From positions 19,456 to 83,455 of the forward strand of contig JAFIEB010000009.1 in NCBI GenBank assembly GCA_020832735.1: 64,000 bases of DNA, read 5' to 3'. The translations under genes were made by a program, and so were the position numbers. The notes under the pieces are model-generated. The model was not told where the DNA came from. It ran no database searches and saw only the letters and a list, made by a program, of their open reading frames with translations. Origin of the DNA: Oceanicaulis sp. Its GTDB lineage: Bacteria > Pseudomonadota > Alphaproteobacteria > Caulobacterales > Maricaulaceae. Positions 16,782 through 24,973 of this stretch are shown one piece after another. Within the stretch, counting starts at the first letter, position 1. The number at the start of each line of letters is the position of its first letter.

Positions 16782-18179
16782 TCAGCCCAGCAGAACCCGG
16801 GGGTTCATGATCGCGTGCGGATCGATCACGGCCTTGATCGCGCGCATGATGTCAGCTTCGTCCGGTTTGCGCTGCAGGAACTCGGCCTGCTTGATCGTGC
16901 CGATGCCGTGTTCGGCCGAGATCGATCCGTGATGGCGGTCCACCAGATCGTAAAGCTGCGCGGTCACCGGCGCGGCGCGGGCCAGGAACTCATCGCCAGC
17001 TCCGGGTTCTCGGCGCGCGATATTGAAGTGCACATTGCCGTCCCCGACATGGCCGAACGCGATCACCAGAGCATCCTCCAGCGCGGCTTCAGCCAGCGCG
17101 GAGGCCTCTTCCATGAAGGCCGCCATGCGCGAGACCGGCACAGACACGTCGTGCTTGGCCGCCTTGCCGTGGGCCTTCTCACCCTCGGGGATGGATTCGC
17201 GCAGGCGCCAGAATTCCGCCGCCTGGGCTTCGGACTGGGCGATCACGGCGTCGGAGACGAGGCCGCGCTCGAACGCAGCCTCCAGCGCCCGCTCCATCAG
17301 GCTCGCCGCCCGGTCCGGTTCGCCGCTGGTCACCTCGATCAGCACGCACCAGGCCGGCTGCCCGCTCAAGGGATGGCGGGCTCCGGGCACGTGGGAGACG
17401 ACCAGATCCAGCCCGATGCGCGGCATCAGCTCGAACGCACACACCGCGCCGCCGGTGGATTCTTTCACCAGTGACAGGAGGTCCACCGCGCCCGCCGGAT
17501 CTTTGACGGCGGCGATGGCCACGGATGTCGAGGCTGGGCGGGCGAAGAGCTTCAGCGTGGCGGCCGTGACCACGCCCAGCGTGCCCTCCGCGCCGATGAA
17601 GAGCTGTTTGAGGTCGTAACCGGTATTGTCCTTGCGCAGGCCCGCCAGGTCCGACAGCACGCGCCCGCCGGGTAGCACCGCTTCCAGCCCCAGCACCAGA
17701 TCGCGCATCATGCCGTAGCGCAGCACATGCACGCCGCCGGCATTGGTGGAGATGAGCCCGCCGATCATGGCCGAGCCTTGCGCCCCCAATGACAGGGGAA
17801 ACAGCCGCCCGGCCTCGCGCGCGGCGCCCTGGACGGTCTCCAATATGGCCCCGGCCTCACAGGTCAGGGAGTCGTTGGCGGGGTCGACTGCGCGCACGGC
17901 GTTCATGCGCTTCATCGAGATCACCACCTCGCCCTGCGGCGTGGAGCCGCCCACCAGCCCGGTATTGCCGCCCTGGGGCAGGACCGCGACGCGGCGTTCA
18001 TGACAGATCTGGAGGATGCGCGACACCTCGGCGGTATCGGCGGGTTTGAGGAGCAGCGGCGTCTCGCCCTGCAGCCGGCCGCGCCAGTCGCGCGCATGGG
18101 GCGCGATCTCGCCGGGATCGCGGCTCCAGGAGGCGGGCGGCAGGGCGGAGGTGAGGGCGTTGAGGGCGTCGGGGTTCAT
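16782..18179 (-). CDS. FAD-binding D-2-hydroxyacid dehydrogenase (GlcD/D2HGDH-like)
   Basis: A 465-residue flavoprotein with an FAD-binding-4 domain (VLPQGGNTGLVGGSTP, GAQGSAMIGGLISTNAGG near residues 70-150) and the C-terminal FAD-oxidase domain, with metal/substrate-site motifs FGHVGDGNVHFNI and SAEHGIGTIKQ. These mark the D-lactate/D-2-hydroxyglutarate dehydrogenase branch, which passes electrons to a flavoprotein or quinone acceptor. The ATG at 18179 starts at the homologous MNPDAL; a TTG at 18224 also exists. Last gene of a three-gene minus-strand group with the MBL and ATP-grasp genes. Confidence 0.82.
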   Translation of the reverse strand: MNPDALNALTSALPPASWSRDPGEIAPHARDWRGRLQGETPLLLKPADTAEVSRILQICHERRVAVLPQGGNTGLVGGSTPQGEVVISMKRMNAVRAVDPANDSLTCEAGAILETVQGAAREAGRLFPLSLGAQGSAMIGGLISTNAGGVHVLRYGMMRDLVLGLEAVLPGGRVLSDLAGLRKDNTGYDLKQLFIGAEGTLGVVTAATLKLFARPASTSVAIAAVKDPAGAVDLLSLVKESTGGAVCAFELMPRIGLDLVVSHVPGARHPLSGQPAWCVLIEVTSGEPDRAASLMERALEAAFERGLVSDAVIAQSEAQAAEFWRLRESIPEGEKAHGKAAKHDVSVPVSRMAAFMEEASALAEAALEDALVIAFGHVGDGNVHFNIARREPGAGDEFLARAAPVTAQLYDLVDRHHGSISAEHGIGTIKQAEFLQRKPDEADIMRAIKAVIDPHAIMNPRVLLG

Positions 18180-18224
18180 GTGCGCATTGATGCAGATCGC
18201 GCGCGCCCTGAACAGGCCCCGCAA

Positions 18225-19118
18225 TCAGGCGAGGGCGTAGAGGCTGTCGAGTCCGGGCTCGCCCTGGCAGGCCGCCTTGCCCTGTTCGACCAGATGAATC
18301 ATGTGCGCCAGCACCGAATGGGCCGCCGCCGGATGCAGGCGCTTGTCCACATGGGCGTACATGACCGGCACCAGATCGCGAATCCGCTGCTGCCCGCCGG
18401 CCAGCAGCGCCAGTATTTGCCGCTCGCGCGTGCGCCGGTGGCCGATATAGGCCGACAGGAAAGAGCGCGGCTTGTCGATAGCCGGTCCATGGGTGGGGCG
18501 GATCAGGTTGAAACCGGCGGCGCGCACCCGCTCCAGGCTAGCCATATAGTCGCCCATGCGCCCGTCAGGCGGGCTGACCACGGAGGTCGACCAGCCCATC
18601 ACGTGATCGCCGGAGAACAGGGTGTTCTCCTCGATCAGGGCGAAGCACACGTGATTGGAGGTGTGGCCGGGCGTATGCAGCGCGCGCAGCGTCCAGCCCG
18701 GCCCCGAGACCGTATCGCCGTCTGCAATCTCCACATCGGGGCGGAACCCGGCGTCGTCGCCGGCCTCCAGGCGCACCTCGGTCTCCGGCGCGGGCAAGCC
18801 GCGCGGGCTCATGGCGTGGACCTGGCACCCATGCTTGCGCGCCAGCGGATGGGCCAGGGGCGAATGGTCGGCATGGTGATGGGTCACCAGAACATGGGTG
18901 ACGCGCTCGCCGGACAGCGCCGCATCCAGCGCGGCCTCATGCCCGGGCAGATGCGGGCCGGGATCGATCACCGCCACCTCGCCCGATCCGATAATGAACA
19001 CGCCTGTGCCGGTATAGGTGAACGGGCCGGGATTGCGCGCCGTCACCCGGCGCACCAGCGGCGACAGGCGCTCGCACTGGCCATAGGGCACGTCGGGCTG
19101 TTGCAGGAAATCGATCAT
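18225..19118 (-). CDS. MBL-fold metallo-hydrolase (LACTB2-like)
   Basis: A 297-residue metallo-beta-lactamase-fold protein. The binuclear zinc motif is VTHHHADHSPL, followed by LHTPGHTSNHVCF, LFSGDHVMGW and RPTHGPAI for the remaining ligands. A C-terminal winged-helix-like segment (RERQILALLAGGQQRIRDLV) matches the LACTB2/glyoxalase-II-like branch, whose members cleave thioesters or RNA. The start at MIDFLQQPD (19118) overlaps the ATP-grasp gene stop by 4 bases, so translation is coupled. Confidence 0.8.
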   Translation of the reverse strand: MIDFLQQPDVPYGQCERLSPLVRRVTARNPGPFTYTGTGVFIIGSGEVAVIDPGPHLPGHEAALDAALSGERVTHVLVTHHHADHSPLAHPLARKHGCQVHAMSPRGLPAPETEVRLEAGDDAGFRPDVEIADGDTVSGPGWTLRALHTPGHTSNHVCFALIEENTLFSGDHVMGWSTSVVSPPDGRMGDYMASLERVRAAGFNLIRPTHGPAIDKPRSFLSAYIGHRRTRERQILALLAGGQQRIRDLVPVMYAHVDKRLHPAAAHSVLAHMIHLVEQGKAACQGEPGLDSLYALA

Positions 19119-20047
19119 GCCGCGCTCCGTTCCGCTGCAAGGGTCTCGCAATGGCGGCGCAGGGCGCGCGCCAGGCGCCCGGCCGCCTCCAGCCGTTGTT
19201 TCAGCGGCAGGGCCACGGGCGGCCCCATATCGGTCTTGTTGGCGTCCACGATCCAGATGTCCGCGCTGGCCCGGTCGCGCAGCACGTCCAGCCCGCCCCA
19301 GTCGAGTTTCAGGGCCTGGCAGAAGCGGGCGATCTGGCGGCGCTCTTCAGGACTGAAGGCGTCTTCAGGCGCGGCGAGGCGCACCTCGGCGTTATGATTT
19401 TCAAATCTGCGCGAGGCGGGGCGGCGCTTGATATAGAGCGCCGCGATCTCGCCGCCGATCACCACGCAGCGCAGATCCTCCACCAGCCCGTCGGGCGATT
19501 CGGCGTCGATCAGGCGCTGATAGCAGCGGCCCGGTTCGCGCGGGCAGGGCGCGGTGCGCACCCGCCCGTCATGGGCGCCGTTGGTTTCCGACTTGTCCAC
19601 AAACGGCGCCGTGCAGGACTCGGGATCAACCATCAGCGCGCGCCCGGTCACGGCTTCGAACACGCGCGCCACATGGGTTTTGGAGATATCGGCGCAATCG
19701 AGATTGAGGCCGGGGCCGCGCCATTCGCGCGGGCGCGGGCTCAGCGTGGAGTCGCTGAAGTGAATGAGGATGTCGGCCTTGATCGGGTCTGCGCTCACAC
19801 GCAGGCCGGCGAGCTGGACGGCCGCCCAGAGCTGGTACCAGGGGCGGGGCGCGTACGGCGTGAAGGCGACCGCCGGACCGTCTTTCGCAATGCGCCGGCG
19901 CCGCCATTCGACCGCCAGGTAGAACGGCAGCCAGTGCAGCACATCGCCGATCACGGCGCGCGACAGCTTCACCCGGGCGCCGGTGGCGCGCACGCGCACC
20001 GCGCCGCCGTCGAAATCAAAATCGCGCCACCAGGCTTGCGCGTGCAT
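19115..20047 (-). CDS. ATP-grasp-like protein of unknown substrate
   Basis: A 310-residue protein. The C-terminal half has ATP-grasp features: CYQRLIDAESPDGLVEDLRC, YIKRRPASRRFENHNAEVRL, and a metal-binding end IWIVDANKTDMGPP. The N-terminal half (WYQLWAAVQLAGLRVSADP, ADILIHFSDSTL) would be the preATP-grasp domain. I do not recognise a characterised member; ligation of a carboxylate to an amine or thiol would be the family expectation. It heads the minus-strand group with the MBL hydrolase and FAD dehydrogenase. Confidence 0.6.
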   Translation of the reverse strand: MHAQAWWRDFDFDGGAVRVRATGARVKLSRAVIGDVLHWLPFYLAVEWRRRRIAKDGPAVAFTPYAPRPWYQLWAAVQLAGLRVSADPIKADILIHFSDSTLSPRPREWRGPGLNLDCADISKTHVARVFEAVTGRALMVDPESCTAPFVDKSETNGAHDGRVRTAPCPREPGRCYQRLIDAESPDGLVEDLRCVVIGGEIAALYIKRRPASRRFENHNAEVRLAAPEDAFSPEERRQIARFCQALKLDWGGLDVLRDRASADIWIVDANKTDMGPPVALPLKQRLEAAGRLARALRRHCETLAAERSAA

Positions 20048-20073
20048 GCGTGTCGCTCCCTCGGATGCAGCGC

Positions 20074-20101
20074 ACTGTATGCACTTTCAATTCAACTGCA
20101 A
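20074..20101 (-). promoter_or_regulatory. Possible promoter of the ATP-grasp/MBL/FAD dehydrogenase group
   Basis: On the minus strand TTGCAG (20101-20096) is followed after 16 bases by TACAGT (20079-20074), about 27 bases ahead of the ATG at 20047, inside a locally AT-rich stretch. Confidence 0.35.
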
Positions 20102-20172
20102 TTCACGCCCCGGTGACAGCTGGGATGGCCCGGCCCTTGCTTGGCCGCAGGGCATCAGGACAGGAGGCGCCC

Positions 20173-20397
20173 ATGGGCGAGAGACTTGCCGCCGCCGCGA
20201 TCTGGACCAGCGCCCGGCTGCGCCTGGCGGCGCTGCTGATTCTGGCTGTGACAGCCTTGCGCGTCATCGCCGAGCTGTCCGCAGCCCCGGACGCTGCTGC
20301 GCCTGCTCCGGCGGCTTCATCGGCCATTCAGGGACCGTCAGATACGTCCCGCGGCAGTTCGCTTGCAACCACACGATCCTTGACGCCTGCACTGTGA
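20173..20397 (+). CDS. Small single-helix membrane or secreted protein
   Basis: A 74-residue frame with a good ribosome site (AGGAGG at 20162-20167, five bases before the ATG). Residues 17-35 form a hydrophobic helix (LRLAALLILAVTALRVIAE), followed by an alanine/serine-rich tail. No family is recognised. It fills the 441-base gap between the ATP-grasp gene and oppB, on the oppB strand. Coding status rests on the ribosome site and the clean helix, so it remains provisional. Confidence 0.45.
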   Translation: MGERLAAAAIWTSARLRLAALLILAVTALRVIAELSAAPDAAAPAPAASSAIQGPSDTSRGSSLATTRSLTPAL

Positions 20398-20488
20398 TCC
20401 CGCCTGACTGCGGGCTGTTCTTGATCGGACGGCGCGCAGCGCCCACAAAACCGCCTCCCGCAGACCCTGAAGGCAGAACGCGCGCCAC

Positions 20489-21421
20489 ATGATCGGATAT
20501 ATCGCCCGCCGCCTGCTCGTCGCCATACCGACGATTCTCGTCATCATCACGGTGGCGTTCTTCATGATGCGTATTGCGCCGGGCGGGCCGTTCGACATGG
20601 AACAGCCCATGCCCGAACAGATCCGCCAGAACATCCTGGCGCATTTCGGCATGGATCAGCCGCTGTGGAAGCAATACGTCGATTATCTCGCCGGCCTGTT
20701 GCGCGGCGATCTGGGGCCGTCGCTGAAATTCCGCGACAAGACCGTCGCCGACATCATCTCTGAAGGTTTCCCGGTCTCGGCCACGATCGGCCTGTTGTCG
20801 ATCTCGCTGGCGCTGATGATCGGCGGCGTTCTGGGCTCGCTGGCGGCGCTGCGCCAGAACACCTCGACCGATTTCGGCGTTGTGGGTTTCGCCACAGTGG
20901 GTATCGTCATCCCGCCCTTCGTCGTGGGTCCGGTGCTGTCGCTGGTGGTGGGCATTTATCTGGGATGGCTTCCATCGGGCGGGCTTGATCCGCGCCACGG
21001 CATGACGGTTGAACGCCTGATCCTGCCGGTGATCACGCTGGCCCTGCCGCAGATCGCCATCATATCGCGCCTGATGCGCGCCTCGATGATCGAGGTGATC
21101 CGGTCCAACTATATCCGCACCGCGCGCGCCAAGGGCCTGTCGGCCGGCACGGTCATCGTGCGCCACGCCATGCGCAGCGCGATTCTGCCGCTGGTGAGCT
21201 ATCTGGGACCGGCTGCGGCGGCGCTGCTGACCGGCTCCATCGTGATCGAACAGGTCTTCTCCCTGCCCGGCATCGGGCGCCAGTTCGTGTTCGCCGCCTT
21301 GCAGCGCGACTACACTGTGGTGATGGGGGTGGTCATACTTTACGCCAGCCTGATCATCATGCTGAACCTGATCGCGGACCTGCTCTACGCGGCGCTGAAC
21401 CCGAAAGTGAAGTACGACTGA
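20489..21421 (+). CDS. oppB: Peptide ABC transporter permease (OppB/DppB type)
   Basis: A 310-residue permease with the OppB N-terminus (MIGYIARRLLVAIPTILVII), the periplasmic LGMDQPLWKQYVDYLAGLLRGDLGPSL-type segment and the ABC coupling (EAA) region RTARAKGLSAGTVIVRHAMR near residues 210-230. It forms half of the channel for oligopeptide uptake in the inner membrane. Its stop overlaps the oppC start by one base (TGATG). No ATPase genes are in the neighbourhood. Confidence 0.9.
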   Translation: MIGYIARRLLVAIPTILVIITVAFFMMRIAPGGPFDMEQPMPEQIRQNILAHFGMDQPLWKQYVDYLAGLLRGDLGPSLKFRDKTVADIISEGFPVSATIGLLSISLALMIGGVLGSLAALRQNTSTDFGVVGFATVGIVIPPFVVGPVLSLVVGIYLGWLPSGGLDPRHGMTVERLILPVITLALPQIAIISRLMRASMIEVIRSNYIRTARAKGLSAGTVIVRHAMRSAILPLVSYLGPAAAALLTGSIVIEQVFSLPGIGRQFVFAALQRDYTVVMGVVILYASLIIMLNLIADLLYAALNPKVKYD

Positions 21422-22326
21422 TGGTTCTCACCTCCACCCCGTCGGAAAAGGCCGGGCTTCTGGAAAAGAGCGCGGTGCAGGGGCGCTCCCTGTGGGACGA
21501 CGCGCGCGTGCGCATGATGCGCAACAAGGCGGCCGTCGCCAGCATGATCCTGCTGGCCGTGCTGGTGTTCCTGGCGTTCTTCGGGCCGCTTTTGTGGGTG
21601 CACGAGGCCACCGAGATCTATCGCGACCGGGTGCAGATCCCGCCCACGCTCGACAACTGGCACATCTTCGGCACCGACGCCCAGGGCCGAGACCTGTTCG
21701 CGCGAACGCTTGTGGGTTTGCGCATGTCGCTGCTGGTCGGCGTGGTGGCCACGGCGGTCTCGCTGGTGATCGGGGTGTTCTGGGGCGCCACGGCCGGCTT
21801 CCTGGGCGGGCGCGTGGACCAGGTCATGATGCGGATCGTGGACGTGCTGTATTCGATCCCCTTCATCTTCTTCGTGATCATCCTGATGGTCGTGTTCGGG
21901 CGCAATATCATCCTGATCTTCGTGGCCATCGGGGCTGTGGAGTGGCTGACCATGGCGCGCATCGTGCGCGGCCAGACCATTTCGCTGAGAGCCATGGAGT
22001 TCGTGGAAGCGGCCAAGGCCGCAGGCGTGAGCCAGTTCTCCATCATCCGGCGCCATATCGTGCCCAACGTGCTGGGCCCGGTGGTGGTCTATGTCACGCT
22101 GACGATCCCCGCCGTGATCCTGGCCGAAAGCTTCCTGAGCTTCCTGGGGCTGGGCGTGCAGGAGCCGCTCACCTCGCTGGGCAATCTGATCGCCAACGGC
22201 GCGCGGGATATGGAGATCGCCAATTGGACGCTGTTCTTCCCGGCCGCGACCATGATGATCACGCTGTTCTGCTTCAACTTCATCGGCGACGGCCTGCGCG
22301 ACGCGATCGATCCGAAGGATCGCTAA
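21421..22326 (+). CDS. oppC: Peptide ABC transporter permease (OppC/DppC type)
   Basis: A 301-residue permease with the OppC_N region (MMRNKAAVASMILLAVLVFL), the DAQGRDLFARTLVGLRMSLLVG motif and the coupling loop VEAAKAAGVSQFSIIRRHIVPNVLG. It ends in FCFNFIGDGLRDAIDPKDR. The last coding bases belong to the first copy of a 55-bp tandem repeat running past the stop. It pairs with OppB; the solute-binding protein lies 1 kb downstream. Confidence 0.9.
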   Translation: MVLTSTPSEKAGLLEKSAVQGRSLWDDARVRMMRNKAAVASMILLAVLVFLAFFGPLLWVHEATEIYRDRVQIPPTLDNWHIFGTDAQGRDLFARTLVGLRMSLLVGVVATAVSLVIGVFWGATAGFLGGRVDQVMMRIVDVLYSIPFIFFVIILMVVFGRNIILIFVAIGAVEWLTMARIVRGQTISLRAMEFVEAAKAAGVSQFSIIRRHIVPNVLGPVVVYVTLTIPAVILAESFLSFLGLGVQEPLTSLGNLIANGARDMEIANWTLFFPAATMMITLFCFNFIGDGLRDAIDPKDR

Positions 22327-22446
22327 CGGCGCGCAAGTCGTGAGGATTCCGGGCGACGCGATCGATCCGAAGGATCGCTAACGGCGCGCAAGTCGTGAGG
22401 ATTCCGGGCGACGCGATCGATCCGAAGGATCGCTAGCGGCGCGCCT
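22298..22446 (+). repeat. 55-bp tandem repeat, about 2.7 copies, starting inside the 3' end of oppC
   Basis: The block that begins GCGACGCGATCGATCCGAAG occurs at 22298, 22353 and 22408, a period of exactly 55 bases. Copy 1 encodes the last residues of OppC (DAIDPKDR and the TAA). Copies 2 and 3 are non-coding duplicates; the third is cut after about 39 bases and carries one change (TAG for TAA). Each copy contains the small hairpin CGATCC-GAA-GGATCG. The array ends at the stop of the convergent gene. Confidence 0.9.
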
Positions 22447-23059
22447 ATTCGGAGCGGCGCGCCCGGAAGCGGCGCGGATGGTGGCTGAGCGCCATGAAGT
22501 AGGAGCCCAGGGCTCCGGGAATGAGATCGGCGGTCAGTCCTTCCTCCAGACGGCTCCGGCTGACCCGGCCGAACTGGGTGGAATCGGTTTGCACCCAGAC
22601 CTGGCCGTTGGCCAGCGTCACGATGGCGCGTCCGGTGCGGTCATAATTCACGGTGCGCACGGGCAGGGCGCGCATCTCCTCCACACCGCCGTCGGCGCGG
22701 TAGATGATCTGGCTGCCGTCTTGGAGGGTCTCGGTTTCAGCTTCGGCTGATTCGCCGCCGCCCCGGCGCAACAGGCCGGTCAGGCGCTGGACGCCGGGCA
22801 TGGCGATTCCGAAGCTCTCGCGCTCCAGCGCGCGCACCGCCTCGCGCTCGATCACCACCACGTGTCCGGTCTCGACGGCCCGGGCGAACGCCGCCAGCTC
22901 CCGGTCCATGCAGGCCATGCGCTCAGTGTCCGGCTCGACGGCCCGGCACGCCATCAGAGCTGTATAGGCCGGCGATGCGGGTTCGTCCTGGTGGGCAAGT
23001 GCGGCCGGAGCGGCCAGCGCGCTGGCGAGAAGAACGGAGGCGAAGCGGGCGAGGGTCAT
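22445..23059 (-). CDS. Secreted protein of unknown function
   Basis: A 204-residue protein with a signal peptide (MTLARFASVLLASALAAPAALA, cleavage likely after ALA at residue 22). The mature N-terminus has CRAVEPDTERMACMDRELAAF, a two-cysteine pattern seen in several periplasmic proteins. A beta-rich stretch follows (SQIIYRADGG, RAIVTLANGQVWVQTDSTQF), then a basic C-terminus (HHPRRFRARRSE). I cannot name a family. It is convergent with oppC, with the 55-bp repeat filling the space between, and divergent from oppA. Confidence 0.7.
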   Translation of the reverse strand: MTLARFASVLLASALAAPAALAHQDEPASPAYTALMACRAVEPDTERMACMDRELAAFARAVETGHVVVIEREAVRALERESFGIAMPGVQRLTGLLRRGGGESAEAETETLQDGSQIIYRADGGVEEMRALPVRTVNYDRTGRAIVTLANGQVWVQTDSTQFGRVSRSRLEEGLTADLIPGALGSYFMALSHHPRRFRARRSE

Positions 23060-23307
23060 GGGATCACCGGTTTTGCTTGCATTCAGATACAGTTCTCTAG
23101 GACATTAAACGCGCGTCAAGAGTTGAGCGTCCATATGAGCGCCACATCGCACGGTCACGGCTTCGGACGGTTCCGGAGCGGTGCGCTTTGCTGCATGATG
23201 ACGCCATGTGGAGCCCGGCTGCAAGAACCGGGCGCGGAGATTCGCATCCGCGTGCAAGCGGATCCGGCGCGGCTTGCACCGGGACGGCAGTTGAGGAGAG
23301 ATACACG

Positions 23308-24942
23308 ATGACCCTGACCCGACGCCTTATTCTAACGGCGGCCGCCGCCGCGGCGGCCGTGACGATGACCGCCTGCGGCGAGCGTGATGACGGAGATGCC
23401 GGTTCGGTTGTCCTGCACCGAGGCAACGGCGCCGAGCCGCTGTCGCTGGACCCGCACCGGGCCCAGGGCGTCTGGGAGAACAATATTATCGGGGACATGT
23501 TCATCGGCCTGTTCACCGATGCGCCCGACGGCTCGCCTACGCCGGGCATGGCCGAAAGCTGGGAAATGGCCGAGGACGGTCTGAGCTGGACATTCGTCCT
23601 GAGGGAGGCGAACTGGAGCGATGGCCAGCCGGTCACGGCGCACGATTTCGTGTTCGCCTTCCGCCGCATCCTCAACCCGCTGACCCTGTCGGAATACTCC
23701 AAGGTCCTCTACCCGATCCGCAATGCGCGTCCGGTCAATCTGGACCCTGAAAACAATCCGTCAGAAACCCTGGGCGTGACGGCGCTGGATGACCGCACGC
23801 TGCGCATCGATCTGGAGTACCCCGCGCCCTACCTGCCCGGGCTCCTGACCCACTACACCACCTTCCCGCTGCCCGCCCATGTGGTGGAGCGCCATGGCGA
23901 CGCCTGGATCCAGCCCCAGAACATCGTCACCAACGGCCCCTACATGCTGGTGCGCTGGCGGGCCAATGACTTCATCCACCTGCAGCGCAATCCCGAGTTC
24001 TGGGACAATGAGAATGTGTGCATCGACGAGGTGTTCTATTACCCGACCGTCGACAATCCGGCCGCCGAACGCCGGGTGCGCAATGGCGAGCTGGATGTGA
24101 ACGCCGACTTCGCGGGCCAGAACCTCCAGTTCCTGCGCCAGCAGATTCCCGACTATGTGCGCGTCCACCCCTATATGGGCCTGACCTATTTCTCCTTTAA
24201 TACGAGCGTGGCCCCGTTCGACGACGCGCGCGTGCGCAACGCCTTGTCGATGGCGATCAACCGCGAGTTCATCGTCGATGAGATCCGCCGTTCGGGCGAA
24301 GATGCGGCCTACAGCTTCGTGCCGCCGACCATCTCCAACTATCCCGGCACGGCGCGCATCAGCTGGGCTGACCAGTCCATGGACGAGCGCCGCGAGCGGG
24401 CGCGCGAGCTTCTGGAGGAGGCCGGGTTCGGACCGGACAATCCGCTGCGCTTCACCTTCTCCCACCGCACGTCGGGCGATAATCCGCGCGTGGCGCCAGT
24501 GGTGCAGCGCGACTGGGCCGAGATTGCGCCCTGGGTGCGCGTCGAGCTGCTCGGCGGCGAGGCGCAGATACATTACGCCAATCTGCGCGCCAGCGACTTC
24601 CAGGTCGGTGATGGCGGCTGGATCGCGGACTATAACGACGCCTACAATTTCCTCTTCCTGGGCGAGAGCGCATCGATCCCGATGAACTATTCGCGCTTCC
24701 AGAACGAGGAATTCGACCGCCTGGTGGCCGAGGCCAACCAGCAGCTGGACCTGGAAACCCGTGGGCGGATGATGGCTGAAGCCGAGCAGATCCTGCTCGA
24801 CGAGCAACCCATCATGCCGATCCACTATCTGGTCAACCGGGCGCTGGTGAATCCGAACGTGACCGGCTGGGTCGATAACGCCAACCATATCCACCGCACG
24901 CGCTATCTGTGCTTTGCGGACCTGGAGCGCGAAGCGCCGTAA
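23308..24942 (+). CDS. oppA: Peptide ABC transporter substrate-binding lipoprotein
   Basis: A 544-residue solute-binding protein of family SBP_bac_5. It starts with a lipoprotein signal (MTLTRRLILTAAAAAAAVTM, then TAC as lipobox). Characteristic parts are EPLSLDPHRAQGVWENNIIG, LREANWSDGQPVTAHDFVFA, RNALSMAINREFI and DEQPIMPIHYLVNRALV. GAGGAG lies 9 bases before the ATG at 23308. It would deliver peptides to OppBC, from which it is separated by one gene on the opposite strand. No OppD/OppF ATPase is in the window. Confidence 0.88.
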   Translation: MTLTRRLILTAAAAAAAVTMTACGERDDGDAGSVVLHRGNGAEPLSLDPHRAQGVWENNIIGDMFIGLFTDAPDGSPTPGMAESWEMAEDGLSWTFVLREANWSDGQPVTAHDFVFAFRRILNPLTLSEYSKVLYPIRNARPVNLDPENNPSETLGVTALDDRTLRIDLEYPAPYLPGLLTHYTTFPLPAHVVERHGDAWIQPQNIVTNGPYMLVRWRANDFIHLQRNPEFWDNENVCIDEVFYYPTVDNPAAERRVRNGELDVNADFAGQNLQFLRQQIPDYVRVHPYMGLTYFSFNTSVAPFDDARVRNALSMAINREFIVDEIRRSGEDAAYSFVPPTISNYPGTARISWADQSMDERRERARELLEEAGFGPDNPLRFTFSHRTSGDNPRVAPVVQRDWAEIAPWVRVELLGGEAQIHYANLRASDFQVGDGGWIADYNDAYNFLFLGESASIPMNYSRFQNEEFDRLVAEANQQLDLETRGRMMAEAEQILLDEQPIMPIHYLVNRALVNPNVTGWVDNANHIHRTRYLCFADLEREAP

Positions 24943-24973
24943 GGCGCACTAACGGCTGGGGGCGGCTTTCAGG

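Noticed and set aside
22298-22446. 55-bp repeats as a CRISPR array
   Set aside because: The copies are contiguous with no distinct spacers and begin inside a coding sequence; no cas genes are nearby.
23104-23118. TTAA-N7-TCAA between the secreted-protein gene and oppA as a CtrA site
   Set aside because: One half is mismatched and neither flanking gene is a typical CtrA target, so chance is more likely.
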